Notes: a model not told the origin generated them from the letters alone. A stretch of 64,000 nucleotides of DNA from Paraburkholderia unamae (GCF_003268775.1 NZ_QLSU01000006.1:248001-312000), one strand, 5' to 3'; counted from the stretch's first letter, positions 51,442 through 61,214 are shown. Numbers and translations: made by a program.

Positions 51442-52724
51442 GTGTCCAAGCTCCTCGTCATGTGATCCTGAACGTCAACGTGCTCGACTTCGGCGTGTCC
51501 GCCGCGGCGTTCGAATATTCGGGCCTGCCCGCGCGCTCGGTGACGTCCGCCGACTATTACGCGGGCATTGGCCGGATCGCCGAGCGCGGCAAGCTCGACG
51601 CATTCTTTCTTGCCGACAGTCCTGCGCTGCCTCACGATCCGCGCGGCCGGGGCGCGCGGGCGCTGGAGCCTTCGCTGATCCTCGCGGCGGTTGCCGACGC
51701 CACGCGCCACCTGGGCGTGATCGGCACGCTCTCCACGACATACAACGACCCGGTCGAACTGGCCGAACGCATGTTGACGCTCGACCACCTGAGCGGCGGC
51801 CGCGCGGCATGGAACGCGGTGACCACCTACAGTCCCGCCGTCAGCCCGAACTTCGGCCTGCACGACAATCCCGAGCGCGAGCTGCGTTATCGCCGCGCCA
51901 ACGAGTTCGTCGACGTGGTGCTGGGCTTGTGGCAGGGCGCGATTTCCGGCACGCCGCTCGCGCATCGCGGCGAGTTCTTCAAGGTGGAAGGGCTGCTCGG
52001 TCTGGGCGCCTCGCCGCAAGGCCATCCGTTGCTGGTGCAGGCGGGCGGCTCGCCCCAGGGGCGGCAACTCGCGGGCCGTACGGCCAACGCGGTGTTCGCC
52101 GCCGAGCTGGACCTGGACGCCGCCATCGAGCATTACGGGCAGGTCAAGGCCGACGCCGTCGCAGCGGGCCGCCGCCGCGAGGACGTGGCGATCCTGCCGG
52201 GCCTCATCACCATCATCGGGAGTACGAAAGAGGAGGCGTATGCGCGCGAAGCACGGCTGAGCGAACTGGCGGGCGGGCGTCACGAAGTGGCGGCGCTCAG
52301 CGGGCGGCTGGGATTCGACCTGTCCGAACTGGGTTACGACGAGCGCATTCCCGCGCATGCCTACGCCGAGCTGGCCGATCCGCAGCAGTTCAAGGCGTCG
52401 CTGGGCTTTCGCGAATCGATCGTGCGGGTGCTGCGCAAGCGCGCATACACGGTGCGCGAACTGGTTGCCGAGTTCGGCCACAGCACGCACAAGCGTTTCG
52501 TCGGCACGCCGGAGGAGATCGCGGACTTCATCGAAACGTGGTTTCGCGCGGGCGCGGCGGACGGCTTCAATCTGATGCCCGATGTGTTTCCCGGCGGCCT
52601 CGACGTCTTCGTCGATGAAGTCGTGCCGCTGTTGCGCGCGCGTGGCCTCTTTCGCCACGAGTATGCCGAGGACACGCTGCGGCAACGCTGGGGCGTGGAC
52701 CTGGCCGAGTCGGTCCCGGCCTGA
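51438..52724 (+). CDS. LLM flavin-dependent monooxygenase (NtaA/SnaA/DszA family), ABC operon 2
   Basis: A 428-residue FMNH2-dependent monooxygenase of the NtaA branch: DAFFLADSPALPH, LDHLSGGRAAWNAVTTYSPAVSPNFG, and PLLVQAGGSPQGRQLAGRTANAVF with the FMN-phosphate region. The C-terminal GTPEEIADFIETWFRAGAADGFNLMPDVFPGGLDVF is standard for the branch. It overlaps the preceding short LLM gene (ATGA) and ends ABC operon 2. Expected role: oxidative cleavage of the imported compound using reduced flavin from an unlinked reductase. Confidence 0.92.
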   Translation: MSVQAPRHVILNVNVLDFGVSAAAFEYSGLPARSVTSADYYAGIGRIAERGKLDAFFLADSPALPHDPRGRGARALEPSLILAAVADATRHLGVIGTLSTTYNDPVELAERMLTLDHLSGGRAAWNAVTTYSPAVSPNFGLHDNPERELRYRRANEFVDVVLGLWQGAISGTPLAHRGEFFKVEGLLGLGASPQGHPLLVQAGGSPQGRQLAGRTANAVFAAELDLDAAIEHYGQVKADAVAAGRRREDVAILPGLITIIGSTKEEAYAREARLSELAGGRHEVAALSGRLGFDLSELGYDERIPAHAYAELADPQQFKASLGFRESIVRVLRKRAYTVRELVAEFGHSTHKRFVGTPEEIADFIETWFRAGAADGFNLMPDVFPGGLDVFVDEVVPLLRARGLFRHEYAEDTLRQRWGVDLAESVPA

Positions 52725-52732
52725 CCCGCGAT

Positions 52733-52769
52733 CGAGCCGCCGCTGTCGAACCCACGACGCGGCGGCTCG
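52733..52769. terminator. Hairpin between convergent monooxygenase and porin genes
   Basis: CGAGCCGCCGC and GCGGCGGCTCG form an 11-bp perfect inverted repeat with a 15-nt loop in the 54-bp gap between two genes that end facing each other. T tracts are weak, but the position suits a bidirectional terminator. Confidence 0.6.
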
Positions 52770-52778
52770 TGTTGCCCT

Positions 52779-54008
52779 TTAGAACAGGTGCTTGATGCCG
52801 GCCGACACCGCCAGCTGGTTCGACGTGGTCGAAGGCGACAGATAGCCGATGGACGCAACCGCTTCGCGGCCCCACGAATCGACGCCGCTTGCATGCTGGT
52901 ACGCAGCCGTTGCGTAGAGCTCGGTGGCCTTCGAGAGCGAGTAACCGGCGCCCAGGTTCCACTGCTCATAACGCGCGCCGCCGCTGCCGTTCAGGTTGCC
53001 GCCATTCGTGTAATCGAACGACGTGCCCACGCGCAGCAACGGCGTGACCTGATAGCGCACGCTTGCCCCGACCGTGTTGAATGACGCCGTGCCGTGGTAG
53101 TTCTGCGTGTTGAGCGCAGGCGTGGCGCCGAGATCGCGATATTGCGTGTTGGACCAGGCGACGCCCAGGATGGCCGAGCCGATCGTCCAGGTCGAGGCCA
53201 CGGCGACCGTCTGCTGCGTGCGGGCGGAGGCGAAGCCCGAGATGGACGGATTCGATTCCGGCGACGTGGCGGAACCGGCCGAGCCGAGATTGTTGCCCGT
53301 CGCGCTTGCGTTCGCATTCGTGCCATACAGCGAATTGTTCGGGTTGCGCGCGTTGATGATCGACGCCGCGACAGCCAGGTTCGCGCCGGTATAGCTGAAG
53401 CCCGCCGACCAGTACTGGTTTTGCGTGAAGTTGCCGGCGATGCCGCCCAGGCTGTACTGCGCGCCGAAGCGGAACCCCGAGAAGGCGTCCGAGCTGTACT
53501 TGATCGAATTATTGATGCGGTGCGTGAAGTTCAGGTTGTCGTAGTCGGCCGGATGGATCGCGAGGTTGCCGAAGTACCACGCGTAGAGCAGCGGCGACAC
53601 ATAGTCGACCGCGGCATCGGATTGCCGGCCGAGCGATGCGGTGCCGTAGGTGGGCGCCGCGATCCCGATCCACGCCTGGCGGCCGAACAGGGTGCCGCCC
53701 TGGCCCATCGTGCCGTTGGCGACGCTGAAGCCGTTTTCGAGCGTGAACAGCGTCTTGATGCCGCCGCCCAGATCCTCGGTGCCTTTGAGGCCCCAGCGGC
53801 TCGAACTCGGGCCCGAGGTGCCGCTGTCGAACTGGGCGACCTGGCCACCGCCTGTGGGCTTGCCGCCGGCGCCCGTTGCCGACGTTTGAACGTTGTTCGC
53901 ATAGGTCACGTTGCCCGTGACGATACCGTAGAGCGTCACGCTGCTTTGGGCGTAAGCGGCGACGGGGGACAGGGCGAGGGTAGTCAGGGCGAGAAGTGTC
54001 TTTTTCAT
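52779..54008 (-). CDS. Gram-negative general porin (trimeric, Burkholderia type)
   Basis: A 409-residue outer-membrane porin. The signal peptide MKKTLLALTTLALSPVAAYA is followed by QSSVTLYGIVTGNV, the N-terminal first strand typical of Burkholderiaceae OmpC-like porins. SSRWGLKGTEDLGGGIKTLFTLENGF and LFGRQAWIGIAAPTYGTASLGRQSD are strand hallmarks, and the C-terminus is LAVSAGIKHLF with the terminal phenylalanine. It is monocistronic with a long upstream region and probably provides diffusion of small hydrophilic substrates for the nearby transporters. Confidence 0.93.
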   Translation of the reverse strand: MKKTLLALTTLALSPVAAYAQSSVTLYGIVTGNVTYANNVQTSATGAGGKPTGGGQVAQFDSGTSGPSSSRWGLKGTEDLGGGIKTLFTLENGFSVANGTMGQGGTLFGRQAWIGIAAPTYGTASLGRQSDAAVDYVSPLLYAWYFGNLAIHPADYDNLNFTHRINNSIKYSSDAFSGFRFGAQYSLGGIAGNFTQNQYWSAGFSYTGANLAVAASIINARNPNNSLYGTNANASATGNNLGSAGSATSPESNPSISGFASARTQQTVAVASTWTIGSAILGVAWSNTQYRDLGATPALNTQNYHGTASFNTVGASVRYQVTPLLRVGTSFDYTNGGNLNGSGGARYEQWNLGAGYSLSKATELYATAAYQHASGVDSWGREAVASIGYLSPSTTSNQLAVSAGIKHLF

Positions 54009-54471
54009 GTTAAAGGCAGAGTCGAGCCGTGATCGGCTTCTGAAGGGTCGTTGTGAAAAATTCGCTTGATCCGCGAATTCATTTCCGGGCGCAAATGAAA
54101 TGATCGGAGTGCGAATGAAATAGACTGAATCGGTCAGATCAATTTCTTTCGCGATTATTCACTTACCGGGAACTATTTTCCGGAGTCACGGAAGCCCCGG
54201 TCAAGGCGAAAACATCGGCAATATCGAACGATTTCTTATACTGATATTTATTCGGTACTGCGATGCGAATGCCGATTCTGTAAAAACCGCTGACGATGTC
54301 GATTGTGTCTGCTCAATCGATGGCGGCGCGGCCCGGGCAGGCGAGATGCGCGTCCGGGCCGCGTTTCGTATGCATTCGTGTGACGGGGGCTGCACATCCG
54401 GCGCGGCCGCGCAAGCGCTGGATGGAGCGCGCGGGGATGCGTCTAAACAACACCCTGCGCGCCACCCTCAA
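54009..54471. other. Intergenic region upstream of the porin gene
   Basis: About 463 bp. The half next to the porin (54009-54290) is AT-rich and should contain its promoter; CATTTC/GAAATG arms near 54080-54103 are a possible operator. At 54327-54363, CGCGGCCCGG and CCGGGCCGCG form a 10-bp perfect hairpin that could end the amidase transcript arriving from the right. No gene is evident. Confidence 0.45.
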
Positions 54472-56004
54472 TCACGCGCCCTGACCATACCCCGGCGGCG
54501 CCTCGAATCCGCCATACGCGTCTTCGAGCAAGCGCGCGAACGCGATCGGCGTGCGATCTTCCAGCCACGGTCCGATCGCCTGCGCGCCGACCGGCAGTCC
54601 GTCGCCGTCGAGACCCAGCGGGAAACTCGTTGCGGGCAGACCGGGCAACACCGGCAAGCCCGCCCAGTAGAAGAAGTCGCTAAAGCGCAGCGTCCGCACA
54701 CCGTCCGCGAACGTCGCCGCAAACGCGCGCTCGTCCTTGGGCTCGCTGTGATCATGGGGGAAAGCAGGCGTGGGGGCGACGGGCGTAACGACCACGTCGA
54801 ACGCCTGGAAAAGCGCTGCCCACTGCGAACGCAGCACGAAACGGCGTTCGTTGGCGGCAAGCCAGTCGCGGTGCGAGATCGAAGGCGCGCGCAGCGTGGC
54901 GGCTTCATAGCTGTCGTCGCCGGGCGCAAGGGCGGCGAGGCGCGCTTGCGCGGCTTTGTCGGGTAACGGCTGGATGGCCGATGACCCGAGCAGCGTGCGG
55001 TACAGCGTGTGAGACGCGCGCAGATCGGGCAGCAAGCCGTCGGGCAGATCGGCGGGACGCTGAAACTTCACACCCTGCGCTTGCAGACGCTCGACCACGC
55101 GCTGCGCCACGAGCCGCTCCGACTCCGTCGGCTCCACGCCCGGCCAGCGATCGATCACGAGCACGCGGAAGTCGGCGAGCCGCGCATGGCGCGGGGGCGG
55201 CAGCGTCACGCGCCATGCCTTGTTCAACTCCGGGTCGCGGTTGAGCAGCAGGCCGAGCGCCAGATCGAGGTCGGCGGCCGTACGCGCGAGCGGCCCGGCC
55301 ACGCCCAGGTCACGCGACGCGCGGCGGCCCGGCGGCAGGCCCGAGCCGAGCGTCGCGATGAGACCGTAGCTCGCCTTGTGGCCATAAAGGCCCGTGAAAT
55401 GCGCGGGAATGCGGATCGAGCCGCCGATGTCCGTGCCCACTTCGAGCGCGACAAAGCCCGCCGCCACGGCCGCCGCGCCGCCGCCCGAGGAACCGCCGGG
55501 CGTGCGCGCGAGGTCCCACGGATTGCTCGTGCGGCCGTAGACCGCGTTATAGCTTTGCAGATCGGTGAGCCCATGCGGCACGTTGCTCTTGCCGATCACG
55601 ACCGCGCCCGCTTCGCGCAATGCCGCGACCACGGCCGAATCGTGCTGCGCGCGGTTGCCGGTCAGTTCGGGCTTGCCGACCGTGGTGACGAGTCCTTCGG
55701 CGTCGAACGATTCCTTCACCGTGACGGGCACGCCGAGGAGCGGCTTGCGTTCGCCGCGTGCGAGCGCGGCGTCGGCGGCGCGGGCATCGGCGCGGGCGCG
55801 TGCGTCGTCGCGCACCACGACCGCGTTGATCGCGCCATCGAATCGGTCGATGCGCGCGAGGCTGTGTTCGAGCAACGCGAGCGCGCTCACGCGGCCTTCG
55901 GCTAGCGCGAGCGCCTGTTCGGCGGCGCTGGCGAACGAGAGTGCATCGAGCGCGTTGGCGGTGTCTTTTTCGTGGATGGTGTCGGGCAGGGCGGCGGTGC
56001 TCAT
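54472..56004 (-). CDS. Amidase, amidase-signature family (orphan binding-protein operon)
   Basis: A 510-residue amidase-signature enzyme: lysine in PVTVKESFD, cis-serine in [15 protein letters not shown], nucleophile in [12 protein letters not shown]. It is cytoplasmic, with no signal peptide. It is the third gene after two binding-protein genes on the minus strand, 31 bp from the family 5 one. The C-terminal region [32 protein letters not shown] is typical of the family. It probably hydrolyses an amide brought in by an ABC system; substrate unknown. Confidence 0.9.
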   Translation of the reverse strand: MSTAALPDTIHEKDTANALDALSFASAAEQALALAEGRVSALALLEHSLARIDRFDGAINAVVVRDDARARADARAADAALARGERKPLLGVPVTVKESFDAEGLVTTVGKPELTGNRAQHDSAVVAALREAGAVVIGKSNVPHGLTDLQSYNAVYGRTSNPWDLARTPGGSSGGGAAAVAAGFVALEVGTDIGGSIRIPAHFTGLYGHKASYGLIATLGSGLPPGRRASRDLGVAGPLARTAADLDLALGLLLNRDPELNKAWRVTLPPPRHARLADFRVLVIDRWPGVEPTESERLVAQRVVERLQAQGVKFQRPADLPDGLLPDLRASHTLYRTLLGSSAIQPLPDKAAQARLAALAPGDDSYEAATLRAPSISHRDWLAANERRFVLRSQWAALFQAFDVVVTPVAPTPAFPHDHSEPKDERAFAATFADGVRTLRFSDFFYWAGLPVLPGLPATSFPLGLDGDGLPVGAQAIGPWLEDRTPIAFARLLEDAYGGFEAPPGYGQGA

Positions 56005-56035
56005 GGTTGCGGTTGTCCTTGCGGTAAGGTCGGCA

Positions 56036-57673
56036 TCAGGCCGGTGCGATCCACGCGTCGGACAGGTCGCCCGCCGTGAGATCGATGCTGTTGTTGAGGT
56101 TGTGCACGCGGCGGTTGTAAACCTGCACGGCCGAGGGCACCGTCACGAGCGGGAACACGGGCAAGTCGCGCCCCACGATCTGCTGGATCTGCTTGAAGAT
56201 CGCCGCCCGGCGCGCGTTGTCCTGTTCGACTGCCGCCGTCCTGAAGAGCGTGTCGACCTGGGGGTTCTGGTAATGCGAGGCATTGATCCAGATGAGCGGA
56301 TGCGCCACGCCGTCGCCCCAGTAGATGCGCTGCACGCCCACGGACGGGTCGTAGAGCCGCCCGAGCCCGTTGATGTTGAGGTCGAAGTCGCGCGCGGTAT
56401 AGGCGCGGCGCAGGTACGTGGGCAGGTCGCCGTCCAGGATCGTCGCCTTGATGCCCACGCGCGAGAGCGCGGCGCGCAGGTAGTCGGCGCTGCGCCGGAA
56501 GTCGCTGCCGGTGAGGTAGTTGATCTTCACCGCGAAGCGCTGGCCGTCCGCGCCACGCGCGTGGCCCGCGGCGTCGAGCAGCGCATTGGCCTTCGCGACA
56601 TCGTGGGGATAGGCGAAGGTGCTGTCGTCGTAGTAGTCGGCGAGCACGGGCGGCACCGGCGAATTGACCACTTGCGAGCGGCCGTAGAACACATGGGCGC
56701 GCAGGAACTCGCGGTCGACGGCGTGTGCGATCGCGCGGCGCACGTCGGCGTTGGCGAGCAGCGGATTGTCGAGATTGAATTCGAGGAACGCGGCGTTGTT
56801 CAGGTACGCGTCGTAACTGTCGTCCACGCGCAGGTGCGGCAGGGTCGCGAGGCGCGGCAAGTCCGCGAGCGCGACATTGGTCGCGGCGTCCACTTCGCCG
56901 GTTTCGAGCGCCGCCGAAATCGCGCCCTGATCGGGCGTGATGCGATACACCAACTGGTCCAGATGCGGCGCGCCGTGGCGCCAGTAGTCGGGGTTGCGCT
57001 TGAGGCTCACGTGCGAGCCGCGCACCCATTTGTCGAACACGAACGGCCCGGTGCCGATGGGCGCGAGCACGTTCGGGCTCGTGGTGGGATCGCCGTCGCC
57101 GTAGCGGTGTTGCGGCACGATCGGCAACTCGGCCGAAGCGAGCGCCTTGAGCAGATACGGCGTGGGCTTGTCGAGCACGATCACGGCCGTGAGCGCGTCG
57201 GGCGTTTCCACGCCGGAGACGTTCGCGAGCGTAATGCGCCCGCGCGGGCCGAGCCGCTTTTGCGTGAGCACTGAAAAGCGCACGTCGTTCGAGGTGAAGG
57301 GCCGGCCGTCGTGCCAGCGCACGTCGGGGCGCAGCGCGAAGGTGTAGCGCAGCCCGTCGCCGCTCACGGACCAGCGCACCGCGAGCAGCGGTTGCTCGCG
57401 GAACTGCGCGTCATAGCGCAGCAGTCCTTCCGAAATCTTCGCGCTGATGTTGCGGATCACCGTGTTGGTGTCGAGCAGCGAGACGAGGCCGGGCGGCTCC
57501 TGTTGCACCGCGTAGGTGAGGGTGCCGCCCGATACCGGCGTGGCCGAAGTGACCGAAGTGGCGGACGCCCCGGCGGCGCCGGCCGCCTGCGCGCGCGCCG
57601 CGAGCGGCACGGCCGCGCCGCTCGCGAACAGGCCGGCGGAAAGTTGCAGGAAGGTCCTGCGGTCGATACTCAT
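56036..57673 (-). CDS. Family 5 extracellular solute-binding protein (orphan)
   Basis: A 545-residue DppA/OppA-family binding protein with a twin-arginine signal (DRRTFLQLSAGLFASGAA) and mature start after ARAQA. Hallmarks are GGTLTYAVQQEPPGLVSLLDTNTV, FALRPDVRWHDGRPFTSNDVRFS and PIGTGPFVFDKWVRGSHVSLKRNPDYW. No permease or ATPase gene accompanies it, so it must use a transporter encoded elsewhere, perhaps one of the two Dpp-type systems in the window. It lies between a MetQ-like gene and an amidase gene. Confidence 0.9.
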   Translation of the reverse strand: MSIDRRTFLQLSAGLFASGAAVPLAARAQAAGAAGASATSVTSATPVSGGTLTYAVQQEPPGLVSLLDTNTVIRNISAKISEGLLRYDAQFREQPLLAVRWSVSGDGLRYTFALRPDVRWHDGRPFTSNDVRFSVLTQKRLGPRGRITLANVSGVETPDALTAVIVLDKPTPYLLKALASAELPIVPQHRYGDGDPTTSPNVLAPIGTGPFVFDKWVRGSHVSLKRNPDYWRHGAPHLDQLVYRITPDQGAISAALETGEVDAATNVALADLPRLATLPHLRVDDSYDAYLNNAAFLEFNLDNPLLANADVRRAIAHAVDREFLRAHVFYGRSQVVNSPVPPVLADYYDDSTFAYPHDVAKANALLDAAGHARGADGQRFAVKINYLTGSDFRRSADYLRAALSRVGIKATILDGDLPTYLRRAYTARDFDLNINGLGRLYDPSVGVQRIYWGDGVAHPLIWINASHYQNPQVDTLFRTAAVEQDNARRAAIFKQIQQIVGRDLPVFPLVTVPSAVQVYNRRVHNLNNSIDLTAGDLSDAWIAPA

Positions 57674-57734
57674 CGTGCCTCCAGTGGTGGAAACGGGATT
57701 GCGCGCAACCTTGGCGTGAGTGAGGCCGGTTGGG

Positions 57735-58562
57735 CTAACGCGGGAAGTAGTCGGGCAGGCGGTAGCCCTTATAGATGTCGTTGCGCAGGATCGCGGCGCG
57801 GAATTCATCCGACCGATAGGCCGCGACAATGTCGGCGGTCTCCTGCGCATTGCGGTTCGCCGACTTGACGACCACCTGATTCACATAAGGCGAAAGCATC
57901 TGTTCGAGCGCGAGCGCTTCGGTCAGGCGGTGCCCGCTCGAAATGGCGAAGTTGCCCTGGATCGCCGCGAAATCGACGTCTTCGAGGGCACGCGGCGCCT
58001 GTGCGGTTTCGAGCGGCACGATGCGAATGCCGGCGGGATTGGCGACCACGTCACGCTCGGAAACATCGACGGGATTGGGGTTCTCGCGAATGCGGATCCA
58101 GCCGATGGCCTGGAGAATCTTGAGCGCGCGTTCGAGGTTGACCGGGTCGTTCGGCACGGCGACCGTCGCACCGGGTTTGACCTCGGTGAGCGAATGGTGG
58201 CGGGTGGAGTAGAGACCCATGGGCGGCGTGGGCACCTGCACGACGCCAACCAGATCGGTTTTGTTGCGGTCGTTGTAGGCCTTCAGGTAGACGGTGTGCT
58301 GCATGACATCGGCGGCGATTTCGCCGTGCCACACGGCCTGATTCGCTTCGAGCCCGGTGCTGAAGTTGACGTACTGGACGGTGTAACCCTTGCGCTTGAG
58401 TTGCGGCTCGACGCCCTCGCGGAATTCATCGGCGTAAGGGCCGGGCACGAAGCCGACGCGCAGGACGTGCGTGTTGGCGTCGGCCGCCAGGGCGGGCTGC
58501 GATTGCAGCGCAAACAGCGCGAAAGCGGAAAACAAGGTTTGGATAACTAATCGATGACGCAT
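57735..58562 (-). CDS. NlpA/MetQ-family solute-binding protein (no lipobox)
   Basis: A 275-residue periplasmic binding protein of the NlpA/MetQ family, normally for methionine or related sulfur compounds: VLRVGFVPGPYADEFREGVEPQLKRKGY at the start of the mature chain, YVNFSTGLEANQAVWHGEIAADVMQHTVYLKAYND, and VAVPNDPVNLERALKILQAIGWI. The signal peptide ends PALA-ADANT without a lipobox cysteine, so unlike classical MetQ it should be soluble. No MetNI genes are adjacent. It starts the operon that continues with a family 5 binding protein and an amidase. Confidence 0.88.
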   Translation of the reverse strand: MRHRLVIQTLFSAFALFALQSQPALAADANTHVLRVGFVPGPYADEFREGVEPQLKRKGYTVQYVNFSTGLEANQAVWHGEIAADVMQHTVYLKAYNDRNKTDLVGVVQVPTPPMGLYSTRHHSLTEVKPGATVAVPNDPVNLERALKILQAIGWIRIRENPNPVDVSERDVVANPAGIRIVPLETAQAPRALEDVDFAAIQGNFAISSGHRLTEALALEQMLSPYVNQVVVKSANRNAQETADIVAAYRSDEFRAAILRNDIYKGYRLPDYFPR

Positions 58563-58686
58563 GGCGGATTGCTTGGTGTTTTGAAGGGTTTTGAACGAGG
58601 CGTTGATCGGCGGACGTGGGGCCGCATCAGGCCGATTATGGTTGTCGCTTCATGGGGCAGCCAATATCGATTCGAGATTTACATAT

Positions 58687-58696
58687 CGGCTAGCCG
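58687..58696. promoter_or_regulatory. Palindrome in the divergent region before the SsuA-like gene
   Basis: CGGCTAGCCG is a perfect 10-bp palindrome within ATATCGGCTAGCCGCAT, in the 283-bp gap between the divergent MetQ-like and SsuA-like genes. It is a possible operator; no regulator gene is adjacent. Confidence 0.35.
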
Positions 58697-58845
58697 CATA
58701 GACCAGGAAGCCGGGCGCGAGGCGAAGCGGTTATCTGCGGCGGGAATTAGGAGCGCAGGATTTGATGGTTTCCACGCTGCCGAGCGGCTTATAAGATCGG
58801 CGTCGTCCCTATTTTTCCGTCGATTTCACGTCGAACCCGCCGAGC

Positions 58846-59808
58846 ATGAACACACGCCGCCACTTCATCCGAGTCTCCGCCGCCGCCGCCGCGCTTGCCG
58901 CCCTGCCTGTGCTCGGCACGTCTTCCGCGCGCGCGGCAAGCCCCGCGCGCACGCTGCGCATCGGCAATCAGAAGGGCTATCTCAGTCTGCTCAAAGGGCG
59001 TGGGACGCTTGAAAAGCGGCTCGCTCCGCTCGGTGTTTCGGTCACGTGGACGGAGTTCGACGCGGGCCCCGTGCAACTGGAAGCGCTCAATGTGGGCTCG
59101 ATCGACTTTGGCGACGTGGGCGAAGCACCGCCCATCTTCGCGCAGGCGGCCGGTGCGCCGCTTGCCTATGTCGCGGCTACGGTGCCGCGCCCGCAGTCCG
59201 AAGCGGTGCTCGTGCCTCACGCTTCGACCATTCGCAGCGTGGCGGATCTCAAGGGCAAGACGATCGCGCTCAATCGCGGCAGCAATGTCCACTATTTCCT
59301 CGTGAAGCTGCTGCAAGCGCACAACGTCCAGTATGGCGACGTGAAAGTCGTTTTCCTCGCGCCTGCCGACGCGCGTGCGGCCTTCGAGCGCGGCTCCATC
59401 GACGCGTGGGCGATCTGGGACCCCTTTCTCGCCGCCGCGCAAAAAACGCTCGATGCCCGCATTCTTGCCGACGCGACCGGCGTGGTCGGCAACCGGGCCT
59501 ACTATTTTTCGTCGCTCGATTACGCGAAGCAAAACCCCGATGTCATCAAGATCCTGATCGACGAATTGAGCCAGATCGATCAATGGGGGCAGGGCAACCG
59601 CGCGGCGCTCGCCGCCCAGCTCGCGCAATTGTGGGGCTTGCCCAACGACGTGGTGAGCGAGGTGATCACACGCGTGCAATTCGGCACCGGGCCGATCACG
59701 AAAGCCATTCTTGCCGAGCAGCAGCAGATCGCCAATACGTTTTTCGACCTCAAACTGATTCCGAAGCGCGTGAACGTGCTCGAAGCGGCGGCGCCGGGAA
59801 TCGTTTAG
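58846..59808 (+). CDS. Aliphatic sulfonate-type ABC binding protein (SsuA-like)
   Basis: A 320-residue periplasmic binding protein of the SsuA/TauA family. The twin-arginine signal RRHFIRVSAAAAALAALPV is followed by mature LRIGNQKGYLSLLKGRGTLEKRL, then VTWTEFDAGPVQLEALNVGSIDFGDVGEAPPIFAQAAGAPLAYVA and FERGSIDAWAIWDPFLAAAQ, all characteristic. It binds sulfonates or similar anions. It leads an operon with a luciferase-like monooxygenase and an SfnB-like enzyme, the usual setting for sulfur release under sulfate limitation. The cognate SsuB/TauB-type ATPase may be the one at the right edge. Confidence 0.9.
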   Translation: MNTRRHFIRVSAAAAALAALPVLGTSSARAASPARTLRIGNQKGYLSLLKGRGTLEKRLAPLGVSVTWTEFDAGPVQLEALNVGSIDFGDVGEAPPIFAQAAGAPLAYVAATVPRPQSEAVLVPHASTIRSVADLKGKTIALNRGSNVHYFLVKLLQAHNVQYGDVKVVFLAPADARAAFERGSIDAWAIWDPFLAAAQKTLDARILADATGVVGNRAYYFSSLDYAKQNPDVIKILIDELSQIDQWGQGNRAALAAQLAQLWGLPNDVVSEVITRVQFGTGPITKAILAEQQQIANTFFDLKLIPKRVNVLEAAAPGIV

Positions 59809-59854
59809 TCATCCATCGCTGTTCGATCCGATTGAGCCACAGGCGCCTACGCAC

Positions 59855-61195
59855 ATGAGCAAACCTTCCCGACAGTTGCGCCTCGGCGCATTCCTGATGC
59901 AAACCGGCCACCATATCGCGGGCTGGCGTCATCCCGACGCGCAGGCCGACGCGAGCCGCAACTTTCGCCATTACGTCGAGCTTGCGCGCGTGGCCGAGTC
60001 CGCGAAATTCGACGCGATCTTTTTCGCCGATTCGTCGGGCGTGCGCAGCACGGATCTCGGCTCGCTCGCCCGCACGGCGCGCAGCGAGTTTTTCGAGCCG
60101 CTCACGCTGCTTTCGGCGCTCGCCGCCGTGACCGAGCGCATTGGCCTTATCGCGACCGTTTCCACGTCGTTTCACGAGCCCTTCAACGTGGCGCGCAAGT
60201 TCGCTTCGCTCGACCAGATTTCAGGCGGGCGCGCGGGCTGGAATCTCGTCACGTCGAGCAGCACCTCCGAGGCGCACAACTTCAATCTCGACGAATTGCC
60301 CGATCACGCGAGCCGTTATCAGCGCGCGGCGGAATTCCACGACGTCGTGCTCGGCCTCTGGGACTCCTGGGACGACGACGCTTTTCCGCGCGACAAAGCG
60401 AGCGGCATCTACCTCGATACGGAGAAGCTGCATGTGCTCGGGCATCGCGGCGACTTCTTCAAGGTGCGCGGGCCGCTCAACGTGTCGCGCTCGCCGCAGG
60501 GCCGCCCGGTCGTAGTGCAGGCGGGCGCTTCCGAATCGGGCCGCGAGTTGGCCGCGCGAACGGCCGAAGTGATCTTCGTCGCGCATCAGACCTTCGATGA
60601 AGCGAAGGCCTTCTACGCCGACATCAAGGGCCGCCTGCCGCGCTACGGTCGCGAGGCCGACGACGTGAAAATCATGCCCGGCATCTTTCCCGTGGTCGGG
60701 CGCACGCAAGCGGAGGCCGAAGAAAAGTTCGAACAACTCCAGGCGCTGGTCGACCCCGTGGTCGGCGTGGCCTTGCTTTCCAACGTGATCGGCGGCGTGG
60801 ATCTTTCCGCGTACGACGTGGACGGCCCGATCCCCGATCTGCCCGAGACCAACGGCCCGAAAAGCCGTCAGCATCTGCTCGTCGATCTCGCGCGGCGCGA
60901 CAAGCTCACGATTCGCCAGTTGTACTTGCGCATTGCCGGGGCGCGCGGCCATCAACAGGTGGTCGGCACGCCGCAAAGCATTGCCGATCAGTTGCAGCAA
61001 TGGTTCGAGGAGGGCGGCGCAGACGGCTTCAACATCATGGCACCTTACTTCCCCGGCGGCCTCACCGACTTTGTCGAACTCGTGCTGCCCGAATTGCGGC
61101 GGCGCGGGCTTTTCCGCACCGAATACGAAGGCCGCACGTTGCGCGATCACCTCGGGCTCAAGCGCCCCGCGCGCGGCAGCTATCCCTCAGCCTGA
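59855..61195 (+). CDS. LLM flavin-dependent monooxygenase (NtaA/SnaA/DszA family), sulfur operon
   Basis: A 446-residue FMNH2-dependent monooxygenase: LRLGAFLMQTGHHIAGWRHP at the start, FDAIFFADSSGVR, LDQISGGRAGWNLVTSSSTSEAHNFN, and PVVVQAGASESGRELAARTAEVIFVAH. This branch includes DszA/SoxA (dibenzothiophene sulfone), SnaA and NtaA. Next to an SsuA-like binding protein and an SfnB/DszC-like gene, it most likely desulfurises an organosulfur compound. The gap to the upstream gene is 46 bp. Confidence 0.92.
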   Translation: MSKPSRQLRLGAFLMQTGHHIAGWRHPDAQADASRNFRHYVELARVAESAKFDAIFFADSSGVRSTDLGSLARTARSEFFEPLTLLSALAAVTERIGLIATVSTSFHEPFNVARKFASLDQISGGRAGWNLVTSSSTSEAHNFNLDELPDHASRYQRAAEFHDVVLGLWDSWDDDAFPRDKASGIYLDTEKLHVLGHRGDFFKVRGPLNVSRSPQGRPVVVQAGASESGRELAARTAEVIFVAHQTFDEAKAFYADIKGRLPRYGREADDVKIMPGIFPVVGRTQAEAEEKFEQLQALVDPVVGVALLSNVIGGVDLSAYDVDGPIPDLPETNGPKSRQHLLVDLARRDKLTIRQLYLRIAGARGHQQVVGTPQSIADQLQQWFEEGGADGFNIMAPYFPGGLTDFVELVLPELRRRGLFRTEYEGRTLRDHLGLKRPARGSYPSA

Positions 61196-61214
61196 CCCAA
61201 CCGGAATTCGCCCT

